From contig NZ_JABVCF010000003.1 of the NCBI RefSeq assembly GCF_014595955.1, positions 1 to 64,000 on the forward strand: a stretch of DNA of 64,000 nucleotides. Direction: 5' to 3'. Source of the stretch: Pseudaminobacter soli (ex Zhang et al. 2022). Lineage in GTDB: Bacteria > Pseudomonadota > Alphaproteobacteria > Rhizobiales > Rhizobiaceae. Position 1 is the first letter of the stretch. Each line of letters opens with the position of its first letter. The notes under the pieces are model-generated. The model was not told the origin of the DNA, searched no databases, and saw nothing but the letters and a program-made list of their open reading frames with translations. This document shows, in pieces, positions 46,425-54,837 of this stretch. Made by a program: the position numbers and the translations under genes.

Positions 46425-48069
46425 AGCAGACTTCGTTATCGTAGGCTCGGGCTCGGCGGGCTCGGCCATGGCTTACCGTTTGTCCGAAGACGGGCGGCAC
46501 AGCGTCATCGTCATCGAATATGGCGGCACCGATATCGGGCCGCTCATCCAGATGCCGTCGGCGCTTTCGATCCCGCTCAACATGCCGCGCTACGACTGGG
46601 GATTTGCCAGCGAGCCCGAGCCGCATCTGGGCGGGCGCGTGCTCGCCACGCCGCGCGGCAAGGTGCTGGGCGGCTCCTCCTCCATCAACGGCATGGTCTA
46701 TGTGCGTGGCCATGCGCGCGATTTCGACCACTGGGCCGAGCAGGGCGCCACCGGCTGGAGCTATGCCGACGTGCTGCCCTACTTCAAGCGCATGGAGCAT
46801 AGCCATGGCGGCGAGGACGGCTGGCGTGGCACGGACGGGCCGCTGCACGTTCAGCGGGGCACTAGGAAGAATCCACTATACGCCGCCTTCGTCGATGCAG
46901 GCCGGGAGGCCGGCTTCGAACTGACCGACGACTATAACGGCTCCAAGCAGGAAGGGTTTGGGCCGATGGAGCAGACCATCCATCGCGGCCGCCGCTGGTC
47001 GACGGCCAATGCCTATCTGCGCCCCGCCCTGAAGAGGAAGAACGTTCGACTGGTCAATGGTTTCGCTCGAAAGGTGGTGATCGAGAATCTACGCGCCGTC
47101 GGAGTCGAGATCGAAACTCGCGGGAAGATCGAGGTCGTCCGCGCCAAGCGCGAGGTCATCATTGCGGCCTCGTCGATCAATTCGCCGAAAATCCTGATGT
47201 TGTCTGGCATCGGCCCTGCGCAGCACCTGAAGGACCATGGGATCGCCGTCGTCGCGGACCGCCCCGGCGTCGGCGCCAACCTGCAGGATCACCTCGAACT
47301 CTACATCCAGCAGGAATCGATCAAGCCGATCACTCTGAACTCCGTGCTCAACCCCTGGTCCAAGGCGTTGATCGGCGCACGGTGGATGCTTTTCAAGAGT
47401 GGCCTGGGCGCCACGAACCATTTCGAATCGGCCGCCTTCGTGCGTTCGGCTGCCGGGGTCGACTATCCCGACATCCAGTTCCACTTCATTCCGGCGGCCG
47501 TGCGCTATGACGGCAAGTCGGCGGCGAAGTCGCACGGCTTCCAGGCCCATGTCGGCCCGATGCGCTCGAAATCACGCGGCACGGTGACGCTGCGCTCGCC
47601 CGACCCCAAGGAAAAGCCGGTCATCCGCTTCAACTATATGTCGCATCCCGACGACTGGGCCGACTTCCGCCACTGCATCCGGCTGACCCGCGAGATATTC
47701 GGCCAGGCTGCGTTCGACCCCTTCCGCGGCAAGGAGATTTCGCCGGGCAGCTATGTGCAGACCGACGCGGAACTCGACGCCTTCATTCGCGACCACGCCG
47801 AGAGCGCCCTGCATCCGAGCGGCACCTGTCGCATGGGCAAGGCCAGCGACCCCATGGCCGTGGTGGACCCGGAATGCCGCGTCATCGGCGTGGAGGACTT
47901 GCGCGTGGCGGACTCCTCGATCTTCCCGCGCATCACCAACGGCAACCTCAATGGGCCCTCGATCATGACGGGCGAGAAGGCCGCCGATCACATCCTCGGC
48001 CGCCAGCCGCTCGCCCCGTCCAACCAGAAACCGTGGATAAATCCGCGCTGGCAGGTGAGCGATCGTTAA
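46417..48069 (+). CDS. betA: Choline dehydrogenase (GMC oxidoreductase)
   Basis: A 550-aa flavoprotein with the FAD motif [16 protein letters not shown] (residues 8-23). GMC signatures are [19 protein letters not shown] and [12 protein letters not shown]. The active-site region has HPSGTCRMG and [11 protein letters not shown]. It oxidises choline to betaine aldehyde at the membrane. The BetA-like pattern [16 protein letters not shown] supports the specific assignment. It is last in the operon. betB (betaine aldehyde dehydrogenase) is not present in the window. Confidence 0.93.
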   Translation: MLEADFVIVGSGSAGSAMAYRLSEDGRHSVIVIEYGGTDIGPLIQMPSALSIPLNMPRYDWGFASEPEPHLGGRVLATPRGKVLGGSSSINGMVYVRGHARDFDHWAEQGATGWSYADVLPYFKRMEHSHGGEDGWRGTDGPLHVQRGTRKNPLYAAFVDAGREAGFELTDDYNGSKQEGFGPMEQTIHRGRRWSTANAYLRPALKRKNVRLVNGFARKVVIENLRAVGVEIETRGKIEVVRAKREVIIAASSINSPKILMLSGIGPAQHLKDHGIAVVADRPGVGANLQDHLELYIQQESIKPITLNSVLNPWSKALIGARWMLFKSGLGATNHFESAAFVRSAAGVDYPDIQFHFIPAAVRYDGKSAAKSHGFQAHVGPMRSKSRGTVTLRSPDPKEKPVIRFNYMSHPDDWADFRHCIRLTREIFGQAAFDPFRGKEISPGSYVQTDAELDAFIRDHAESALHPSGTCRMGKASDPMAVVDPECRVIGVEDLRVADSSIFPRITNGNLNGPSIMTGEKAADHILGRQPLAPSNQKPWINPRWQVSDR

Positions 48070-48253
48070 ACGTCGCCGATTGCGCCGGCACACGGAGCTT
48101 ACCTCCGCGCCGGCAACGATCAAAAGGCGTTTTTGGACAGCGACTTGCGATCCTTCCCGAGGCTCTTTCCACGACGCCGGAATGCTGATTGGGTAAGGCG
48201 ATTTCGGCCTTGCAGGGGAGCAAGAGGGCGGTTATAAGCCGCCCGTCTGGTCG

Positions 48254-48330
48254 CGGAGTGTAGCGCAGTCTGGTAGCGCACATCGTTCGGGACGATGGGG
48301 TCGCAGGTTCAAATCCTGCCACTCCGACCA
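48254..48330 (+). tRNA. tRNA-Pro(CGG)
   Basis: A full cloverleaf of 77 bases including CCA: acceptor CGGAGTG/CACTCCG, a GCGC D-stem, anticodon arm CATCG-TTCGGGA-CGATG giving anticodon CGG, and T-arm GCAGG-TTCAAAT-CCTGC. Its 3' end abuts an IS481-type remnant, as expected of a tRNA that serves as an integration site. Confidence 0.96.
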
Positions 48331-48337
48331 GAAAAAT

Positions 48338-48600
48338 CATGTACGACCCTGGGACATAGGTAACAGTCTGTACCTGAGACATGGGTGACAACCTCGTGCC
48401 GAATGGGTTGTCGATGATCTGCGAGGTCCTCTGTTCGAGGTCGATGTATCCAAGATCATAGTGCATGAAGGAGACGAGCCAAATGGCGTCGTCGACTTCG
48501 GTGATTCCGAGCCTCTGGCCTGCGAGCACGGTCGAGATATTGATCTTCTTGCGGTGCATGCAGATGCGACCACAGGCAGTGACGACGGATGGTCGCCGAT
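48338..48600 (-). pseudogene. C-terminal remnant of an IS481-type transposase with its IS end
   Basis: Read on the minus strand this encodes about 70 residues: CGRICMHRKKINISTVLAGQ, then EVDDAIWLVSFMHYDLGYID and a NPFG motif. This is the C-terminal end pattern of IS481-family transposases ('...IWLVSFMDYDLGYFD...NPFG'). The sequence beyond the frame (48340-48395) has the repeated GGGACATAGG/GAGACATGGG blocks seen at IS481 ends. The catalytic DDE part is missing. It begins 8 bases after tRNA-Pro and ends before the tRNA-Ser pair's terminator. Confidence 0.7.
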
Positions 48601-48611
48601 CTTCTCCCGAA

Positions 48612-48637
48612 AGATTAAACCCGGCTCTGTGGCCGGG
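48612..48637 (-). terminator. Intrinsic terminator of the tandem tRNA-Ser unit
   Basis: CCCGGC (48620-48625) pairs with GCCGGG (48632-48637) across a 6-base loop. On the minus strand this is followed by TTTAATCTTT. It lies just past the 3' end of the tRNA-Ser(GCT) gene and supports real transcription of the pair. Confidence 0.75.
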
Positions 48638-48642
48638 ATGGG

Positions 48643-48730
48643 TGGCGGTAGGTATAGGAATCGAACCTATGCAACCTTGCGGTTGGCCTTCGGTTAGCAA
48701 CCGAGCGCATTTCCTCTCGGCCAACCTACC
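48643..48730 (-). tRNA. tRNA-Ser(GCT), atypical copy
   Basis: A class-II tRNA of 88 bases with encoded CCA. The 7-bp acceptor is GGTAGGT/ACCTACC, the T-arm is ATAGG-TTCGATT-CCTAT, and the anticodon loop TTGCTAA has anticodon GCT. The variable arm is CAACC-GCAA-GGTTG, and the discriminator is G, a serine identity base. The D-stem has a mismatch and the D-loop is one base short of the E. coli tRNA-Ser(GCU) form; the first anticodon-stem pair is C-A. It looks like an accessory copy, for example of phage or element origin, rather than the housekeeping gene. It is 9 bases downstream of a second tRNA-like gene. Confidence 0.85.
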
Positions 48731-48739
48731 ATGTAGGAT

Positions 48740-48826
48740 TGGCGGAAGGTGAAGGAATCGAACCCTTATCCTTTCGGGATAGCCCGGTGTTCAGGACCGG
48801 TTGCCCACCATTGAGCGCCACCTTCC
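48740..48826 (-). tRNA. Serine-type tRNA with 8/4 cloverleaf (allo-tRNA-like), anticodon TGA
   Basis: 87 bases including encoded CCA. Folding by hand gives an acceptor of 8 bp (GGAAGGTG/CACCTTCC) and a T-stem of only 4 bp closing on TTCGATT. The D-stem is GCTC/GGGC with a GG-containing loop. The anticodon stem CCGGT/ACCGG has loop CCTGAAC (anticodon TGA). The variable arm is TATCC/GGATA, and the discriminator is G. In a standard 7/5 reading, T-stem base pair 49-65 is an A-C mismatch. Position 33 is C instead of the near-universal U. GGAAG/CTTCCGCCA ends resemble tRNA-Sec, but the anticodon is not TCA and the D-stem is short. Confidence 0.7.
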
Positions 48827-48839
48827 GCACGCAAGTCGT

Positions 48840-49392
48840 CACGTCCTGTTAGGACGACGATCGACTTGATGATGAGAAATGGCTGAAGCGCATGCTTGCT
48901 CTCATGGTGGGTGGCGCAAGTATCGCCAATACGATTTGCTTACCACCCTTGGTTACCAACGTCAACCGGCAAACCGAAAGTGCCTTGCTACCGTAACGAG
49001 ATCGATACGGAGAGAGTGCGCCATTGCTTTCCGATCGACGCCGTACTTCGAGCCTATCTGCTTGGTCATATTATTAGCCAGGATGCAGAAGTCGATGTGG
49101 CCGGTACGAAACGTCGCCTATGTCTCGGATCGTTCACAGAGGGTTACTTCCACGCCCTCTCACTACCCCTCGGATTTCTCACGCTTGTTCTCAAGTCGAA
49201 GTTGGCGCGCCCTTGCAGGCTGTATCATCTTGCTCGTTCGTCATCCTCTTAATCAGGCCCAAGGCCGGCACGAGAGTGCCTGCTCTCGGCGTCAAGGATC
49301 TTGAACGCCAGCCAACCGCAGCATTCACCTCGCCTTCAGGAATCGGCTGATAGCTCGCGTCTCCTACGTCGGTGCTAAGAAGGAGACATGAC
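48840..49392. other. Gene-poor stretch of accessory DNA
   Basis: No credible gene in about 550 bases. A short palindrome, CGTCCT-GTT-AGGACG, lies at 48842-48856, upstream of the tRNA pair on the minus strand. GGGTGG (about 48908-48913) can pair with CCACCC (about 48944-48949), enclosing a smaller GTAT/ATAC hairpin. A plus-strand frame of about 118 codons (48896-49252) has no domain-like pattern. GC is lower than in the flanking core genes. Confidence 0.45.
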
Positions 49393-49950
49393 ATGAACCG
49401 CCGCTTTTTCCTGACGGGTGTTGCGATGGCGATTGCCGCGCCGGGGCTGGCGATGGCGCAAGAGCGCCCCGGTCCCTCCTCGGGCGAGATCATGCGCCGG
49501 CTCGATGCAGCGCCGCGGCGGCGCGTGCGCCCCGAAGAGCGCGTGACCATTCAGGAGTTCCGGCGTCGTCCGGACTTGCGCCGCTCCGCACCCTCGATCG
49601 ATATCCAGGCAATCAATTTCGAATTCGGTTCGGCCGAGATTCCCCGCTCGGAGTTCCGCAAGCTGCGCGAAATCGCAAACGCCTTCGACCAGTTGTCGCG
49701 CCGGCGGCGTGGTGCGCGTTTCCTGATCGAGGGCCATACGGATGCAGTCGGATCGCGTGAGTCGAACCAGATCCTGTCGGAGCGCCGGGCAGAATCGCTG
49801 AAGAGAGTTCTTGTGCGCGAATTCCGCGTGCCGGCGCGGATGCTGGAAACGGTCGGCTATGGCGAGGATTTCCTGCTGATCGAAACGCCCAACGAGGACT
49901 GGCGAAACCGCCGTGTCACCATTCGCCGTATCGACGAATTCGTTCGCTGA
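49393..49950 (+). CDS. OmpA-family C-terminal domain exported protein
   Basis: A 185-aa protein. The signal peptide (MNRRFFLTGVAMAIAAPGLA) has Arg-Arg near the start. An Arg-rich linker follows, then an OmpA/MotB-type peptidoglycan-binding domain (INFEFGSAEIPRSEFRKL, FLIEGHTDAVGSRESNQILS, then NRRVTIRRI). It probably anchors to peptidoglycan in the periplasm. AAGGAG lies 8 bases before the ATG at 49393. It is monocistronic, with its own terminator. Confidence 0.88.
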   Translation: MNRRFFLTGVAMAIAAPGLAMAQERPGPSSGEIMRRLDAAPRRRVRPEERVTIQEFRRRPDLRRSAPSIDIQAINFEFGSAEIPRSEFRKLREIANAFDQLSRRRRGARFLIEGHTDAVGSRESNQILSERRAESLKRVLVREFRVPARMLETVGYGEDFLLIETPNEDWRNRRVTIRRIDEFVR

Positions 49951-49961
49951 CAGAAGCGATC

Positions 49962-49995
49962 AAGCCCGCCGGACACAGAGACCGGCGGGCTTTCT
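49962..49995 (+). terminator. Intrinsic terminator after the OmpA-like gene
   Basis: AGCCCGCCGG (49963-49972) pairs with CCGGCGGGCT (49982-49991) around a 9-base loop and is followed by a T-rich end. It lies 12 bases after the stop codon. Confidence 0.9.
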
Positions 49996-50212
49996 GCGCG
50001 TTCTCTTGGCCTAAAGGACTGGTGGCGAAGCGGGAAAAATTGAACGGCTGTGGCCCCGCAGCCTCTCAGAAGGCGTGTTATCATCCGGCTGATCCTGAAT
50101 TTCGCGGGAGGCCGGTCTCAAAGCCTCCTCGACCCGCGCCAGGCGCAGCCAAATGATCCGCCGGTCTGAGGTCTCCCGCCGGTTCCCAAGCTGATGACGA
50201 GGAGTCATCTCC

Positions 50213-51112
50213 ATGCGCGCAATCCGTCTTATGACCGCGACCATCCTCGCGCTCGCACCCGTCCTGCCTGTACATGCCGACCCGAATTGGGATGCGGTCT
50301 CCCAGGCCTTGGGCAAGGAAGGGGCCGTCACGGATGGCATCTACCGGGTCGGGCTGCCACGCTCGGACCTGAAGGTCCAGTTGGACGGGATCGAGATCAG
50401 ACCGGCACTTGCGCTGGGTTCCTGGCTCGCGTTCCAGCCAATGGGCGACAAGGACGCCATGGTCATGGGTGACCTCGTCCTTACGCAAGATGAAGTCACC
50501 CCGGTCATGACGTCCTTGATCGAGAGCGGTGTGGAAGTCACTGCCCTGCACAATCATCTGCTACGGTCAGAGCCTGCAACCATGTACATGCATGTGCGTG
50601 GCCACGGCGACGCCGTCGGCCTCGGAAGGACGCTCCATCAGGCGCTTGCCATGAGCGGCACGCCCATCGAACTGACGACTGCCTCCACTTCGGCTCCTGC
50701 CGCGGCCGACAAGAAATCCGATCTCGACACCTCAACTATCGACCAGGCGCTCGGGTACCAGGGAAAGCTGAGCGGGGTTGTCTATCAAGTTTCGATTCCG
50801 CGCGCAGACCCAGTGCAGGAGGACGGGGCCACCATCCTGCCGGCAATGGGCTCGGCCATCGCGATCAACTTCCAACCCACCGGCCCGGGCATGGCGGCGA
50901 CCACCGGCGACTTCGTCCTCACGGCCGGAGAAGTGAACCCCGTCATGCGAGCGCTTCGAGAGAACGGAATAGAGGTCACCGCCCTGCACAATCATATGCT
51001 CGGCGAGCAGCCCAGGCTGTTCTTCATGCATTTCTGGGGGCATGACGAGACCGCAAAGCTCGCCAAGGGCCTTCATGCGGCCCTCGGACATGTCGCTGTC
51101 AAGAAGGGCTGA
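50213..51112 (+). CDS. Exported tandem DUF1259 (LppY/LpqO) protein
   Basis: A 299-aa protein with an N-terminal signal peptide (residues 1-22, cut near VHA). Two copies of the DUF1259 domain follow. Copy one (about 24-150) contains GIYRVGLPRSDLKV, GDLVLTQDEVTPVM and VEVTALHNHLL. Copy two (about 165-295) contains GVVYQVSIPRADPV, GDFVLTAGEVNPVM and EVTALHNHMLGEQP. The repeated HNHxLxxxP suggests a metal-binding site in each. The function is unknown. It is monocistronic. Confidence 0.88.
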   Translation: MRAIRLMTATILALAPVLPVHADPNWDAVSQALGKEGAVTDGIYRVGLPRSDLKVQLDGIEIRPALALGSWLAFQPMGDKDAMVMGDLVLTQDEVTPVMTSLIESGVEVTALHNHLLRSEPATMYMHVRGHGDAVGLGRTLHQALAMSGTPIELTTASTSAPAAADKKSDLDTSTIDQALGYQGKLSGVVYQVSIPRADPVQEDGATILPAMGSAIAINFQPTGPGMAATTGDFVLTAGEVNPVMRALRENGIEVTALHNHMLGEQPRLFFMHFWGHDETAKLAKGLHAALGHVAVKKG

Positions 51113-51152
51113 GCAAGAAGGGCTGGGATTCGAGAGGCTCCGATGGCGCCGC

Positions 51153-51374
51153 TTACACCAGCGGATGATCGCGTTGCTCGCCCTCGCGGACCAGACCGTC
51201 GTCGTCCGGCCTCCCTTCGTCCGTGTTGGCATAGCCGCCACCACCGTTGTCTCCGGCGATCTCCGGGTCCTCCACCAAGTCTTCATCGCTACGGTCGGTC
51301 TCGTCGCCGGTCCGGCGCGGTTCCTGCGGGCGACCATCGGGGGTGAGGCGCGGCGGTTCGGTGTCAAATGTCAT
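51153..51374 (-). CDS. Small very acidic hypothetical protein (73 aa)
   Basis: The ATG at 51374 starts MTFDTEPPRLTPDGRPQEPR, followed by a strongly acidic, probably disordered tail (DETDRSDEDLVEDPEIAGDN...). It has no domain that I recognise. An upstream in-frame extension to 51527 contains a Cys-rich stretch unlikely to be translated. Confidence 0.5.
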   Translation of the reverse strand: MTFDTEPPRLTPDGRPQEPRRTGDETDRSDEDLVEDPEIAGDNGGGGYANTDEGRPDDDGLVREGEQRDHPLV

Positions 51375-51554
51375 TGGAACCTCCTCTGCGTCCGGTTTGG
51401 CGACGCGTGAACTTCCGCCCGCAAGCCCCTTAAGCACAACGAAGGCAAGCAGTGTCGGCGCGAGGCCAGAGCAAGTCATCAGGGAGGTAGGAGCCTCGAA
51501 GCAGGCGTCAATCGCCATGCAGAACAAGCAGCGATCGCTTCTTCACGAGGCGGT

Positions 51555-51584
51555 AGAAAGCGAAACGCCCGCCGGTGGCGGGCG
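51555..51584 (-). terminator. Intrinsic terminator of the glycine-zipper lipoprotein gene
   Basis: CGCCCGCC (51566-51573) pairs with GGCGGGCG (51577-51584). On the minus strand the stem is followed by TTTCGCTTTC. It lies 26 bases after the stop at 51610. Confidence 0.8.
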
Positions 51585-51609
51585 CTCCAGGACTTGATCA
51601 GCCGGTCCC

Positions 51610-51858
51610 TCAGCAGCGTGCGATGTAGACGCGGCCATAGCGGTCGCGATAGCGGCACTTGCCGGGCTCCGACGCGTTGCCGATCAGCGCGCCAGCAGTT
51701 GCACCGGCGACGCCGCCGACGATCGCACCGCCTGCATCACCTGTGATCGCAGTGCCGATAGCAGCACCACCCAGGCCGCCGATTGCGGCGCCTTTCTCGG
51801 TCTGCGTGCAACCGGCTACGCCCGCGGCGAGCGCCGCAACGAGCAAAATCTTCTTCAT
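51610..51858 (-). CDS. Glycine-zipper lipoprotein (82 aa)
   Basis: A small lipoprotein. MKKILLVAALAAGVAGC is a signal with lipobox AGVAGC. A glycine-zipper follows (GAAIGGLGGAAIGTAITGDAGGAIVGGVAG), ending with CRYRDRYGRVYIARC, where the two Cys may bond. It resembles the YMGG/17-kDa antigen-type outer-membrane lipoproteins common in Rhizobiales. Confidence 0.85.
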   Translation of the reverse strand: MKKILLVAALAAGVAGCTQTEKGAAIGGLGGAAIGTAITGDAGGAIVGGVAGATAGALIGNASEPGKCRYRDRYGRVYIARC

Positions 51859-52073
51859 CGAAAAATCCCTCTACCGTGGTGACAATGCCCCTAACGCCGG
51901 GCCGAACCTATCGTTCCAACAAACCTTCCGCAAGCAACCGCCCGCAAACCCAACCCTGCATTATGGTTACAATTTTTGCTTCGGGTAGCATTGGCTCGTT
52001 ACAGACCAGGGGTAGCTTCGGGGCATTCCAGATGGATTTGCTTTCGAGACCCGGTTCCTGCCCCTGCCGGGTC

Positions 52074-53717
52074 TCATTTTCTTTGTTCGACAGGCTCCAG
52101 CTTGCCGAGCCGGAAGCGCTTCGCGTCCACGGCCGCTGCCATGAGCGTCCTCGTGTATTCCTCGCGCGGGTTGTCGAAAATGTCGTCGGTCAGTCCCTGC
52201 TCGACCACCCTGCCCTGCCGCATGACGATGATGTAGTCGGCCATGGCGCGCACCACAGCCAGGTCATGGCTGATGAACAGGTATGACAGCTCGTACGCCG
52301 ACTGGAGATTGCGCAGAAGTTCGACGATCTGCTTCTGCACCGACCGGTCGAGGGCGGAGGTCGGCTCATCGAGCACGACGACCCGAGGCTTGAGGATCAT
52401 GGCGCGGGCGATCGCGATTCGCTGACGCTGACCGCCCGAGAACTCGTGCGGATAGCGGTTTCGCATGGCGGGATCGAGCCCAACCTCCTGGAGCGCCTCG
52501 GCCGCGCGCCGGTCGCGCTCGGCGCGCGACAGCGCCGGCTCATGCACCAGAAGGCCCTCGGTGACGATCTGCCCGACGGTCATGCGCGGCGACAGCGATC
52601 CGAACGGGTCCTGGAAGACCAACTGCAATTGGCGTCTCAACGGCCGCATCGCCTCGCGGTCGGCCTTGCTTATGTCCTTCACCCCCAGCCATACCACACC
52701 TTCGCTGGGGAGCAGCCTCAACAGCGCTCGACCGAGCGTCGACTTGCCCGATCCCGACTCGCCCACGATGCCGATCGTCTGCTGCTGTCTCAGCGCGAGC
52801 GAGACCTTGTCCACGGCCCTCAGAATCATCGGCGGGCCGCTCAGGAATCCGCCGCCGATGCTGAACGTCACCTCGACATTGCGGCCCTCGAGGATCACCG
52901 GAAAACCGTTCGGCGGCGGCTCCTTGCGGCCGCTCGGCTCGGCTGCCAGCAGCATCTTCGTATAGGAATGGCGGGGCTCGGCGAAGATTTGCTCGGTTTC
53001 ACCTTCCTCCATGACCTCCCCGGCCCGCATCACATAGACCCGGTCCGCGAACCGCCGCACGATGCCGAGATCATGCGTGATGAAGACGATCGCCATGCCG
53101 AGCTTCTGCTGCAGTTCGGCCAGAAGCGTCAGGATCTGCGCCTGGACGGTGACGTCGAGCGCCGTCGTCGGTTCGTCGGCGATCAGGATGTCGGGGTTGT
53201 TGGCCAGCGCCATCGCGATCATCACGCGCTGGCGCTGGCCGCCGGACAGCTCGTAGGGGTATGACTTGAACCGCCGCTGAGGGTCGGGAATGCGGACGAG
53301 GTCCAGCAGCCGGATCGCCTCCGCCCTGGCCTCCTTCGCGCCGAGCTTGCGATGCCGCCTTATCGGCTCCATCAGTTGGCTGCCGATCGAGTAGAGCGGA
53401 TCGAGCGAGGTCATCGGCTCCTGGAAGATCATGCTGATCCGGCTGCCGCGGATGCGGTTCAACTCGCGCTTCGAAAGCTCCAGAAGATTGCGTCCGCGAT
53501 AGTCGACCGCGCCCGTCGCGCTGCCGTTCGAGGCGAGCAGGCTCATCGCCGCCATCATGGTCTGACTCTTGCCCGACCCGGACTCGCCGACGATCGCCAC
53601 CGTCTCGCCGGCGTTCACCTGCAGGTTCACGCCCTTGACAGCCTCCACCACGCCGTCGAGCGTTCGGAAACGCACCCTCAGGTCGCGCACGGCCAGGATC
53701 GGATCGCCGCCCGCCAT
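52074..53717 (-). CDS. Oligopeptide ABC transporter ATP-binding protein (fused DppD-DppF type)
   Basis: A 547-aa protein with two full ABC ATPase cassettes. The first has [10 protein letters not shown] and LSGGQRQRV. The second has [15 protein letters not shown] and [15 protein letters not shown]. Each ends with the oligopeptide/nickel C-terminal motif. The ATG at 53717 lies 1 base after the permease stop with AAGGA upstream, so it is translated with it. It powers the transporter formed with the two permeases. Confidence 0.93.
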   Translation of the reverse strand: MAGGDPILAVRDLRVRFRTLDGVVEAVKGVNLQVNAGETVAIVGESGSGKSQTMMAAMSLLASNGSATGAVDYRGRNLLELSKRELNRIRGSRISMIFQEPMTSLDPLYSIGSQLMEPIRRHRKLGAKEARAEAIRLLDLVRIPDPQRRFKSYPYELSGGQRQRVMIAMALANNPDILIADEPTTALDVTVQAQILTLLAELQQKLGMAIVFITHDLGIVRRFADRVYVMRAGEVMEEGETEQIFAEPRHSYTKMLLAAEPSGRKEPPPNGFPVILEGRNVEVTFSIGGGFLSGPPMILRAVDKVSLALRQQQTIGIVGESGSGKSTLGRALLRLLPSEGVVWLGVKDISKADREAMRPLRRQLQLVFQDPFGSLSPRMTVGQIVTEGLLVHEPALSRAERDRRAAEALQEVGLDPAMRNRYPHEFSGGQRQRIAIARAMILKPRVVVLDEPTSALDRSVQKQIVELLRNLQSAYELSYLFISHDLAVVRAMADYIIVMRQGRVVEQGLTDDIFDNPREEYTRTLMAAAVDAKRFRLGKLEPVEQRK

Positions 53718-53718
53718 C

Positions 53719-54837
53719 TCAGCGGTCCTTCGGGTCAAGCGCGTCCCGCAGCCCGTCGCCGACGAAATTCAGGGCGAAAAGCGTTGAGACGAGGAAGAAG
53801 GCGGGAAACAGAAGCAGCCAGTTGGCCGTGCCGATGTTCTTGGCGCCGGCCGAGATCAGCACGCCCCAACTCGTCATCGGCTCCTGCACGCCGAGCCCAA
53901 GGAAGGATAGGAAGCTCTCCAGGATGATGACCTGCGGTACCAGCAGGGTCATGTAGATCACCACCACCCCGAGCAGGTTCGGTACGATGTGGCGTGCGAG
54001 GATTCCCGTGCGCGAAACACCGAGCGCCTCGGCCGCCTGCACATATTCCTGGCGCCGGATGGAAAGGGCCTGGCCGCGCACGATGCGCGCCATGTCGAGC
54101 CACAGCACCGCGCCCACAGCCAGGAACATCAGCACGAAGTTGCGGCCGAAGAACACGACCAGCATGATGACGAAAAAGATGAAAGGCAGCGAATAGAGCA
54201 CGTCGACGACACGCATCATGGCCTCATCGATGCGGCCGCCCAGGAAGCCGGCCGTGGCGCCATAGACCACGCCGATCACCACGGCGACCACGCCCGCAAG
54301 CAGCCCGATTGCCAGGGAGACGCGCCCCGCCATCAGCGTCCTCGAGAGCAGGTCGCGCCCGGTGTTGTCGGTCCCGAACAGGAAATGCTGCTGCTTGATC
54401 GCGGCGCTCATCACCATCGTCTTCCCGTCCGGCGACTTCTCCTCCACACGGGCGTCGTCGAAGGTGTCGGAGCGGTCGATATAGCGCGTGTTGCGCTCAT
54501 CGATCTCGCGGCTGGAGGTGATGGTGACGAAGATACGATCGCTCTCCTGCCGCCATTCCTTCACGTCGACACGCATGCGCTTGAGTACGTCGCCGAGCGC
54601 CGTTTCGATCATCTCCGGCTTCGGATAGGGCGAGAGGCTCGGCGGGATGCGGACGTAGTCGGGATAGATCGTGGTGTACTGGTGCGGCACCAGCAACGGC
54701 CCGACGATGCAGGCCACTGCCATCAGGCCGAGATAGACCAGGCTCACCATGGCGGCGCGGTTCGCCCGGAGCCTGGCCCAGGCATCGCCCCAGAAGGAGC
54801 GGCCCGGGACGGCGTGCGTTATGGCGAGTTCAGTCAT
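53719..54837 (-). CDS. Oligopeptide ABC transporter permease (OppC/YejE type)
   Basis: A 372-aa permease with one N-terminal helix (residues 31-51), then an approximately 110-residue periplasmic insert (60-165) with TITSSREIDERN. Five more helices follow, with the loop EALGVSRTGILARHIVPNLL. The long insert is typical of the YejE subgroup, associated with microcin C-like peptide uptake. The start at 54837 overlaps the end of the oppB-like gene by 8 bases. Confidence 0.92.
   Translation of the reverse strand: MTELAITHAVPGRSFWGDAWARLRANRAAMVSLVYLGLMAVACIVGPLLVPHQYTTIYPDYVRIPPSLSPYPKPEMIETALGDVLKRMRVDVKEWRQESDRIFVTITSSREIDERNTRYIDRSDTFDDARVEEKSPDGKTMVMSAAIKQQHFLFGTDNTGRDLLSRTLMAGRVSLAIGLLAGVVAVVIGVVYGATAGFLGGRIDEAMMRVVDVLYSLPFIFFVIMLVVFFGRNFVLMFLAVGAVLWLDMARIVRGQALSIRRQEYVQAAEALGVSRTGILARHIVPNLLGVVVIYMTLLVPQVIILESFLSFLGLGVQEPMTSWGVLISAGAKNIGTANWLLLFPAFFLVSTLFALNFVGDGLRDALDPKDR

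Noticed and set aside
48740-48826. Selenocysteine tRNA (selC)
   Set aside because: The ends GGAAG/CTTCCG resemble tRNA-Sec. However, the anticodon is TGA, not TCA, the D-stem is 4 bp and the T-stem is short. No selA or selB is nearby.
48896-49252. Plus-strand ORF of about 118 codons downstream of the tRNA cluster
   Set aside because: It has no domain, no ribosome site and no coding-like composition; treated as non-coding.
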